This document shows positions 57,788 through 63,325 of a DNA stretch of 64,000 nt, piece by piece. The notes beneath the pieces were generated by a model, which saw only the letters and a program-made list of their open reading frames with translations, searched no databases and was not told the origin of the DNA. The stretch lies in NCBI RefSeq assembly GCF_013409205.1, contig NZ_JACCAE010000001.1, positions 2,046,001 through 2,110,000 of the forward strand. Direction: 5' to 3'. Source of the stretch: Janibacter cremeus (GTDB lineage Bacteria; Actinomycetota; Actinomycetes; Actinomycetales; Dermatophilaceae). The position numbers and the translations under genes are program-made. Within the stretch, counting starts at the first letter, position 1, and the number at the start of each line of letters is the position of its first letter.

Positions 57788-58375
57788 TCACCGCCGGGTG
57801 GCGAGGAGCTCCCGTGCGAGGGCGAGGTTGTGGTGGACACGGGCGGTCAGCCCACCGGACTGGAGGTCCGCGGCGGGGGAGTCGATGAGGTCCTGGACGG
57901 CGCGGCCGATGAGGCCGCCGACGACGGTGAAGACGACTCTGGCCTGCTCCTCGCCGACGCCGTCACGGGCGGCGAGGTGTGTGACCAGGGACAGGCCGAG
58001 CTCGTCGACGTGGTCCTGCACGCGCACGAGCAGCTCGGGGTTGCGGCGGATGACGGCCTGGAGCTGTTGCCAGTCCTGCGCGGTCGCGTCGTCGCCGCCG
58101 AGGCTGTCGATGGCGGTGATGACCAGGTCCTGCACGAGGTCACCCGTGGGGCCACCGGCACGCAGGGTCTCGGTCTGCTCGTCGGTGAGCACGGGCAGCA
58201 TGCCCAGCACGGCCTCCTCCTTGGAGGAGACATGGTTGAACAGGGTGCGCCGGGAGACGCCCACCGCCTGGGCGAGGTCGTCGAAGGTGAAGCCGGAGTA
58301 GCCGCAACTGACCGCGAGGCGCTGCGCGGCGGCGATGATCGCCGTCCGCCGACTGTCCATTGCACTATTCGTCAC
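57788..58375 (-). CDS. TetR-family repressor of the MMPL operon
   Basis: Repressor of 195 residues: helix-turn-helix in FTFDDLAQAVGVSRRTLFNH (residues 29-48), then a helical ligand domain. GTG 58375 is chosen because CAAACT (58383-58388, minus strand) lies seven bases upstream; ATG 58360 would remove five residues. A palindrome at 58385-58411 overlaps that box, consistent with autoregulation. Directly precedes the MMPL transporter, its likely target. Confidence 0.88.
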   Translation of the reverse strand: MTNSAMDSRRTAIIAAAQRLAVSCGYSGFTFDDLAQAVGVSRRTLFNHVSSKEEAVLGMLPVLTDEQTETLRAGGPTGDLVQDLVITAIDSLGGDDATAQDWQQLQAVIRRNPELLVRVQDHVDELGLSLVTHLAARDGVGEEQARVVFTVVGGLIGRAVQDLIDSPAADLQSGGLTARVHHNLALARELLATRR

Positions 58376-58384
58376 TAATTGCAG

Positions 58385-58411
58385 TTTGCACTATCTGGCC
58401 GATGGTGCAAA
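58385..58411. promoter_or_regulatory. TetR operator of the tetR-MMPL operon
   Basis: Inverted repeat TTTGCACTAT-N7-ATGGTGCAAA (nine of ten pairs). It overlaps the minus-strand box CAAACT (58383-58388). A further TTGCACTAT copy begins at 58360, inside the first codons. The site is notably AT-rich against the local background. Confidence 0.7.
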
Positions 58412-58435
58412 ATCGCGGGTTGCCCCCTTCGCCCG

Positions 58436-58484
58436 TGCACTCCCCTACGAAGTGCTGCTGGCTGCACTTCGTAGGGGGCGTGCA
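58436..58484. terminator. Long hairpin between tetR and the FMN reductase gene
   Basis: Arms TGCACTCCCCTACGAAGTGC (58436-58455) and its near-complement (58464-58484) pair over about 20 bases with one bulge, loop of eight. It sits just after a CCCCCTTCG motif and 25 bases from the TetR operator. Probably a terminator for the minus-strand reductase gene together with the next hairpin, though a small structured RNA is possible. Confidence 0.5.
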
Positions 58485-58501
58485 ACTGGCCGGGTACACG
58501 A

Positions 58502-58536
58502 CGAGGGCCGCCGTCCACAGTGGATGGCGGCCCTCG
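58502..58536 (-). terminator. Terminator of the FMN reductase gene
   Basis: Perfect 11-base stem (58502-58512 with 58526-58536) whose 13-base loop itself contains TCCAC-A-GTGGA. It begins 14 bases after the reductase stop on the minus strand. Confidence 0.75.
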
Positions 58537-58550
58537 GCCAGTGCGGTGGT

Positions 58551-59096
58551 TCAGACGGCCGGCACCGGCGCCGGCACCAGGCGACAGACGAGGGTCCGCA
58601 AGGTGGCGTCGGCCTCGGGGTCGATGAGCTTGCCCTCGACGAAGGCCTCGTGCGAGCTGCCCACGCCCAAGGTGTCCTCGACGACCCGGGCGCCGGCGAC
58701 CTGGAGGGTGCGGACGGCGTCGGCGCGAGCCCACTGGGCGGCACGGGCGGAGGCGGAGGCAGCGAGCACGATCGCCGGGGTGTCCTTGATGCAGGCCATG
58801 CCGTAGGGGCGGGAGGCCCAGTCGATGGCGTTCTTCATGACGCTGGACAGGGTGCCGTTGTACTCCGGCGTGACGACGATCAGCGCGTCGGCGTCGGTGA
58901 TGGCGCTGCGCAGCTCCTCGGCGACGGCCGGGACGTGGCCCTCGACGTCGATGTCCTCGGAGTAGTGCGGCAGCTCGGCGACGCGGTCGAAGATCGGGGC
59001 CGTGCTGCCCTCGGGCAGGTGGTCGATCGCGTTCAGGGCGAGCTGGCGGTTCGTGGAGTCGGCGCGGAGGCTGCCGACGAGGGTGACGACGTTCAT
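58551..59096 (-). CDS. NADPH-dependent FMN reductase family protein
   Basis: Flavodoxin-like reductase of 181 residues. FMN-phosphate loop VGSLRADSTNRQLA at residues 7-20, and TPEYNGTLSSVMKNAIDWAS near residue 76, the signature of the chromate/azo/quinone reductase group. GGAG lies nine bases before the ATG. It stands as a single gene between terminators. Physiological electron acceptor unknown. Confidence 0.88.
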   Translation of the reverse strand: MNVVTLVGSLRADSTNRQLALNAIDHLPEGSTAPIFDRVAELPHYSEDIDVEGHVPAVAEELRSAITDADALIVVTPEYNGTLSSVMKNAIDWASRPYGMACIKDTPAIVLAASASARAAQWARADAVRTLQVAGARVVEDTLGVGSSHEAFVEGKLIDPEADATLRTLVCRLVPAPVPAV

Positions 59097-59182
59097 GCTG
59101 GGCTCCGAAAGGTGGGGGTGGAAAGTTCAACCACTGGACTCGAACGCCGGGGCGTCGGGAGTTTGTTCCGTGTGGACGGGCA

Positions 59183-59206
59183 GGGGGAAGGGGTGGTGGT
59201 TCCCCC
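59183..59206 (-). terminator. Hairpin after the BsaP-like gene
   Basis: GGGGGAA (59183-59189) pairs with TTCCCCC (59200-59206); an alternative register pairs GAAGGGG with CCCCTTC, using the recurring motif. It lies 22 bases downstream of the stop at 59228 on the minus strand. Confidence 0.5.
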
Positions 59207-59227
59207 TTCGCCCCTGTTGCGGTCGAC

Positions 59228-59500
59228 TCAGGCGCGGGTGATCGTGCCGGACGTCTCGCCGTGCTTCTTGCACTGGGCGACCCAGCCGTCCGCGGTCTTC
59301 TCCACGGTCAACTGACGCCGGCAGGTGGTGCACATCTTCGGCGGCTCCACCTCGAGACGCTGGCGGCACAGCACGTGGCTCTTCTTCGACGCGGACTCAC
59401 CGCAGTAGCCGCAGTAGGTGACGGTGCGGACCGGCGGGATCGCGCCGAGCGTGTCGGGGTCGCTCCAGCCGGAGTCGCCAGCGGTGGGCAGGTCGCTCAT
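59228..59500 (-). CDS. BsaP-like (biotin synthase auxiliary protein family) Cys-rich protein
   Basis: Small protein of 90 residues with seven Cys in CxxC-style groups: VTYCGYCGES near residue 29, a single Cys in HVLCRQRLE, CTTCRRQ near residue 57 and a final Cys in GWVAQCKKHGE. The end CTTCRRQLTVEKTADGWVAQ then CKKHGE closely follows the C-terminus I recall for actinobacterial BsaP (Rv1590 type), which assists the radical-SAM enzyme BioB. Metal or Fe-S binding is expected. GGGGA lies about eight bases before the ATG. No bioB is adjacent, so the role is inferred; a generic zinc ribbon is the alternative. Confidence 0.6.
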   Translation of the reverse strand: MSDLPTAGDSGWSDPDTLGAIPPVRTVTYCGYCGESASKKSHVLCRQRLEVEPPKMCTTCRRQLTVEKTADGWVAQCKKHGETSGTITRA

Positions 59501-59618
59501 TACGGCGTCCCCGGGGCGATGTGTGGCATCTGCAGGTCAACAAGCACGCGAGCAGACTAGTGCGCCGGGGAAAAGCGATGAACATCACCCCTCGATTGCC
59601 TGCAGATCGCACCTACGG

Positions 59619-59635
59619 GTTACACAACGGTCACA
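59619..59635 (+). promoter_or_regulatory. MtrA-like direct repeat upstream of the L,D-transpeptidase gene
   Basis: GTTACA-N5-GTCACA, an 11-base-spaced direct repeat of the type bound by the actinobacterial response regulator MtrA at cell-wall genes. It lies 85 bases before ATG 59721. TTGCCT (59596-59601) and TTACAC (59620-59625) could serve as -35 and -10 elements with 18 bases between, overlapping the site. Confidence 0.5.
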
Positions 59636-59720
59636 GTCTGCGGCGACACGCAACAACCGGTGGTCCAAGGGCGTCGTGGGTCACGAGACTGCACCCAACT
59701 TCTGTCAAGGGGAACTTCAC

Positions 59721-60791
59721 ATGATCCATCGGACTCGCAGCGTCCTGACTGCCCTCACCGTGGCCGGGCTGCTTGCTGCCTGTGGCGCGCAGGGGGCGCC
59801 ACAGGCGCAGGAGCCTGCACCCACGACCGTCCTGCCCGACGGGAGCGGCGCACCGTCGTACCCATCCGCGGACGCCTCCCAGGAGAAGTCGGACGCCAGG
59901 GCCGACGCTCACGCGAGGGAGAAGGCCGAGGAGGAGGCCAAGGCTGCTGCGAAGGCGAAGGCGAAGGCGAAGGCGAAGGCGAAGGCCGAAGCGGAAGCGG
60001 AAGCGGAGGCAGCGGAAGCCCAGGCGAGGGCCGAAGCCGAGGCCGCGGCCAAGGAGAAGGCCGAAGCGGAAGCCAAGGCAGCGGCGGAGGCCGAGGCGGA
60101 GGAAGCAGCTGAAGCGGAAGCAGCCGAGGAGGCGAAGGAACCGACGACGAGCACGTCTCCCGCGCCGACGGCTCCGGAGACGACGCCGGCAAGCACCACC
60201 CTTCGGCCAGGGGACTCCGGACCCGCCGTACGTGACCTGCAGCAGAAACTGTCCGACCTCGGGTACTGGCTGGGCGCACCCGACTCCGACTACGCCGGCC
60301 TGACCGTCCAAGCCGTCATGGCACTGCAGGGGTCCGCCGGTCTGGGACGCGACGGCATCGCTGGGCCGAACACGCTGTCCGCCCTCGAGCGCGGCGTCCG
60401 TCCACCCGTCCAGGGTGGTCCGGCCAACCGGATCGAGATCGACCTCGCCCGACAGGTGCTGGTCGTCGTTCGCGGTGGCGCCGTGAAGTACGTCCTGCAC
60501 ACCAGCACCGGCTCGGGACAGCCGTACACCTCATCGCAGGGCAAGCGGGCCATCGCGACCACGCCGCCCGGGAGCTTCTCGGTCTTTCGCTCCGTCGACG
60601 GGTGGGACGAAGCCAAGCTGGGCACGCTCTACCGGCCGCGCTACTTCAATGGCGGCATCGCCGTCCACGGGCTCGGGTCGGTTCCCGGCTACCCGGCCTC
60701 GCACGGCTGCGCCCGGGTGAGCAACCCAGCGATGGACCTCATCTGGTCCGAGGGCCTCATGCCGGTCGGCTCGACCGTCGTCGTGCGCTGA
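59721..60791 (+). CDS. Lipoprotein L,D-transpeptidase with peptidoglycan-binding domain
   Basis: Cell-wall enzyme of 356 residues. Lipobox LLAAC (Cys about residue 21). An Ala/Lys/Glu-rich helical stalk, about residues 60-145, repeats AK/AEAE units. A PG_binding_1 domain (GDSGPAVRDLQQKLSDLGYW near residue 163) follows, then a YkuD catalytic domain from about residue 235 with NGGIAVHGLGSVPGYPASHG and CARVSN (nucleophile Cys about residue 333). It forms 3-3 crosslinks or anchors proteins. AAGGGGAA lies before the ATG. The stalk probably spans the wall from the membrane anchor. Confidence 0.88.
   Translation: MIHRTRSVLTALTVAGLLAACGAQGAPQAQEPAPTTVLPDGSGAPSYPSADASQEKSDARADAHAREKAEEEAKAAAKAKAKAKAKAKAEAEAEAEAAEAQARAEAEAAAKEKAEAEAKAAAEAEAEEAAEAEAAEEAKEPTTSTSPAPTAPETTPASTTLRPGDSGPAVRDLQQKLSDLGYWLGAPDSDYAGLTVQAVMALQGSAGLGRDGIAGPNTLSALERGVRPPVQGGPANRIEIDLARQVLVVVRGGAVKYVLHTSTGSGQPYTSSQGKRAIATTPPGSFSVFRSVDGWDEAKLGTLYRPRYFNGGIAVHGLGSVPGYPASHGCARVSNPAMDLIWSEGLMPVGSTVVVR
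59949..59984 (+). repeat. Hexanucleotide tandem repeat (GCGAAG)6
   Basis: Six perfect copies of GCGAAG in the stalk region of the L,D-transpeptidase, coding for repeated Ala-Lys. Flanking GCCGAA/GCGGAA units (to about 60130) continue the pattern imperfectly. Unit size is a multiple of three, so slippage would change stalk length without frameshift. Confidence 0.85.
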
Positions 60792-60818
60792 GGGCCTTCC
60801 CGCGACGACGGGAGCGCC

Positions 60819-61226
60819 TCAGCGGGTGTCCTCGTAGACCTCGTCGGGGTAGGTCGAGGACATGCTGCGGGCGTTGCCCACGGTCACCTCGCCGTCGGTG
60901 AAGGTGATCTCCACGTCGGACTCGGCGAGGGGCCACGGCTCCGGCTGGAAGCGCGTGCTGGGCGGCGGCACGTCGAAGGTCAGGAAGAACTCGATGTCGT
61001 GGACGTCCGACGCGACGAGGTTGGTGTCGACGCGCTCGCGGACGCACCGCGTGGCGACCTTGCCGCCGACCTCGAAGGTGGGCGACTCCTCGCACCACTG
61101 CCGGGTGGTGCCGCCCAGCAGCACCGTCTCGGCCACGAAGATGACAGCGGCGAGCAGCAGAAGCGTAAACGCGGCAGCGATGGCCCCGCCGACGGCTGCC
61201 GGCCACCGACGCGGACGCTCAGCCAC
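60819..61226 (-). CDS. Single-pass membrane protein of unknown function
   Basis: Protein of 135 residues: a short basic N-terminus, one transmembrane helix (about residues 12-35) and an extracytoplasmic domain with two Cys residues (RQWCEESPTFEVGGKVATRC) that could form a disulfide. No recognised family. Its start overlaps the end of the AIM24 gene by eight bases, so the two are co-translated. It converges with the L,D-transpeptidase gene. Confidence 0.65.
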   Translation of the reverse strand: MAERPRRWPAAVGGAIAAAFTLLLLAAVIFVAETVLLGGTTRQWCEESPTFEVGGKVATRCVRERVDTNLVASDVHDIEFFLTFDVPPPSTRFQPEPWPLAESDVEITFTDGEVTVGNARSMSSTYPDEVYEDTR

Positions 61227-61944
61227 CGAGGAAGTCGCTCAGTCCGCCGCCACCGCCCGATGCGGACTGGTCGCCGCGCTGGTTCACCGACTCCGCAGGC
61301 TGGACGAGGACGTATCCCTCCCCGCCGAAGGCCATCTGCAGGACCTCGCCGCTGCCGCCGCGCACGAGCGACTTCAGGCCGCCGCTGTCGACCTTGATGT
61401 CCATGGTGACCCCTGCGGTCCACATGACGACCGCGTCCGCGTCGCCGAAGGTCGGAGCGCTCGCCACGTCGAGGGCGACGGGGTCCCCCTTCGTCGTGAT
61501 GGCGACGTAGCCGGTGCCCCGCAGGACGACGTTGTACAGGCCGCCGGTCATCGCGCCGCCGCTCGTCTGGATCCGGTGGATGTCCCAGTCGATCGACGCG
61601 GAGAAGGCGAGGACACTGTGACCGTTGACGGAGATCATGTCGTTCTCCAGGTACATGACCTGCACCTCGGAGCCATGGTCGGCGACGAAGAGCTCGCCCT
61701 GCCCGGAGCAGGTCATCATCTTCACGCCCTCGCCCGTCCTGGCCTGCTTGAAGAACTTGCTCATGCTGCCCGAGCCCTGGTTCTCGAAGCGAACATCGCC
61801 TTGGTAGGCGACCATCGAGCCGAACTTCGCCAGGACCGGGCCGTGCCCCATCTGGATCTTGAGCAGCTTCTTGTTCTGCAACGAGAACTGGTCCGAGGTC
61901 TCCGCCTCGCGAAAGTCCTGGAAGAGCGAGCCGTGGATGGGCAT
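61219..61944 (-). CDS. AIM24 family protein
   Basis: Protein of 241 residues of the AIM24 (TIGR00266-like) beta-helical family: SKFFKQARTGEGVKMMTCSG near residue 61, GELFVADHGSEVQVMYLEND near residue 83, SVLAFSASIDWDIHRIQ and GLYNVVLRGTGYVAITTKGD. The tail is Gly-rich (SASGGGGGLSDFLGG). Bacterial function unknown; the mitochondrial relative affects cristae organisation. ATG 61944 has GAGAGGAC upstream. It is co-transcribed with a small membrane protein. Confidence 0.88.
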   Translation of the reverse strand: MPIHGSLFQDFREAETSDQFSLQNKKLLKIQMGHGPVLAKFGSMVAYQGDVRFENQGSGSMSKFFKQARTGEGVKMMTCSGQGELFVADHGSEVQVMYLENDMISVNGHSVLAFSASIDWDIHRIQTSGGAMTGGLYNVVLRGTGYVAITTKGDPVALDVASAPTFGDADAVVMWTAGVTMDIKVDSGGLKSLVRGGSGEVLQMAFGGEGYVLVQPAESVNQRGDQSASGGGGGLSDFLGG

Positions 61945-62042
61945 GCAGTGTCCTCTCTGTCTCACGCCGCCCCCGTGGACGACTGGCCGTTCAGCCTAGG
62001 GCGGAAGACGGTCCGGGAGGGGGGGGGATGAACGGCATGCGT

Positions 62043-62900
62043 TCAGGACGCTGCGGCGAGCGCGGTCAGGGCCGGGGGCAGCACCAGCACGGCGACCCCC
62101 ACCGTGTAGAGCGCGAGACTGCGTACCGGGGTCGGGTCGTCCACTGCGAGGAGTCGGATCCTGGCCACGGCGGCGCCGGCACCGGCGCCTGCGCCCGGCG
62201 TGAGATCCGCCAGGCCCGCGGCCTCCGCGAGGGCGACGATCGCACGGCCCAAGGCGACCTCGCCGACCTCCTCCCGGGCCGCGCGGTCGGCCAGCACCTC
62301 GACGAGGAGCGCCACCTCCCGCAGCGCCGTGTCCGTGCGCAGAAGCCGCGGGGTCGAGGTGTGCAGCACGGTGAAGAACTCGAGGATGAGGTCATGCCGT
62401 TCGCGCAGATGGGCCTCCTCGTGCGCCACGACGGCCGCCAGCTGGTCCTCGGGCAGCGCCGCCAGCGTGGCCTCGGTCAGCACCACACGCGGTCCGGCAC
62501 CCGGGAGGCAGTAGGCGCCCGGACGGTGGGAGGGCAGCACCCGTGTGCGGGCACCCTCGTGACGGCCCACGAGATCGACGAGGTCCCGGTGCTCACTGCG
62601 GGCAGCCCGGATGCGACGCCCGACGTGGTGTCCGTTCATCAGCAGCCGTAGGAGCACGGCCACGGAGGCGAAGGCCGCGATGACGGCGACGGCGAGCTGG
62701 GCCGCCGGTGACGGCCACGGCCGAGGTTGGATGAGTGCGACGGGCCCCACGGCGAGGAGGCAGAGCACGGCCGACAGCGACAGCGCCTGCCACACGACGA
62801 GTGCGGCCCGTGGACTGTGCCGCATGCCCTCGAGCCGCACGAGCAGGTGCGGTGCGCCCAGGAGCGCCGCCGCGCAGAGCAGCAGCAGCCCGGCGATCAC
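62043..62900 (-). CDS. M56 (BlaR1-like) membrane metalloprotease
   Basis: Protein of 285 residues with three N-terminal helices, a cytoplasmic zinc-protease domain with VVAHEEAHLRERHDLI (HExxH near residue 160) and a C-terminal helix. It lacks the penicillin-sensor domain of BlaR1. Such proteases inactivate their partner BlaI-type repressor. GTG 62900 overlaps the BlaI stop by four bases. Confidence 0.85.
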   Translation of the reverse strand: MIAGLLLLCAAALLGAPHLLVRLEGMRHSPRAALVVWQALSLSAVLCLLAVGPVALIQPRPWPSPAAQLAVAVIAAFASVAVLLRLLMNGHHVGRRIRAARSEHRDLVDLVGRHEGARTRVLPSHRPGAYCLPGAGPRVVLTEATLAALPEDQLAAVVAHEEAHLRERHDLILEFFTVLHTSTPRLLRTDTALREVALLVEVLADRAAREEVGEVALGRAIVALAEAAGLADLTPGAGAGAGAAVARIRLLAVDDPTPVRSLALYTVGVAVLVLPPALTALAAAS

Positions 62901-63322
62901 CCGGCGGAGTCCTCGCCACGTCCGCGGCGGCGGCGCGACCGGTCGCCCTTGGTCTCCACGGCGGCCATCGCCTCGCGGACCGCCGCGAGATCGTCCGGGC
63001 TCGCCTCGGTCAGGAAGTGCAGGATCGCCGCCTGCCGCTCTTCTCCGCTCAGGTCGTCCAGCGGGCTGCGCATCGCCTCGGCCGTGAGGGACTCGCGCGT
63101 CGAGCTCGGGTGGTACCGCCAGGAGCGCCCGTGCTTCTCTCGGGTGGTGACCCCCTTCGTCTCGAGGCGGCTGAGGACGGTCATCACCGTCGTGTAGGCC
63201 AGATCCCGATCGGTGAGGCGGTCGAGGACCTCACGCACGGACAGCCCGTCGCCGGCCTCATCGGCCCACAGGATGTCCATGACCGCCCGCTCGAGGCCGC
63301 CCAGGGACGCGTTCTTCGGCAT
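62897..63322 (-). CDS. BlaI/MecI-family transcriptional repressor
   Basis: Winged-helix repressor of 141 residues: LGGLERAVMDILWADEAGDG at the start, recognition region YTTVMTVLSRLETKGVTTRE near residue 42, then WRYHPSSTRESLTAEAM. The C-terminus is Arg-rich. ATG 63322 has GGAGGG upstream, inside the end of cydC. It is coupled to the M56 protease gene. Placed right after cydC, it may regulate the cyd transporter or respiration rather than beta-lactam resistance (in mycobacterial BlaI, ATP synthase genes are also targets). Confidence 0.9.
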   Translation of the reverse strand: MPKNASLGGLERAVMDILWADEAGDGLSVREVLDRLTDRDLAYTTVMTVLSRLETKGVTTREKHGRSWRYHPSSTRESLTAEAMRSPLDDLSGEERQAAILHFLTEASPDDLAAVREAMAAVETKGDRSRRRRGRGEDSAG

Positions 63323-63325
63323 CGC

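Noticed and set aside
55177..57888. A 903-codon open frame on the plus strand opposite the MMPL transporter
   Set aside because: Same cause: Asp/Glu/Gly/Arg-rich shadow translation without domains, wholly covered by panE and MMPL genes.
59949..59984. (GCGAAG)6 as a dense cluster of the CGAAGGGGG motif
   Set aside because: The hexamers contain CGAAGG but never a run of five Gs; they are coding repeats for Ala-Lys.
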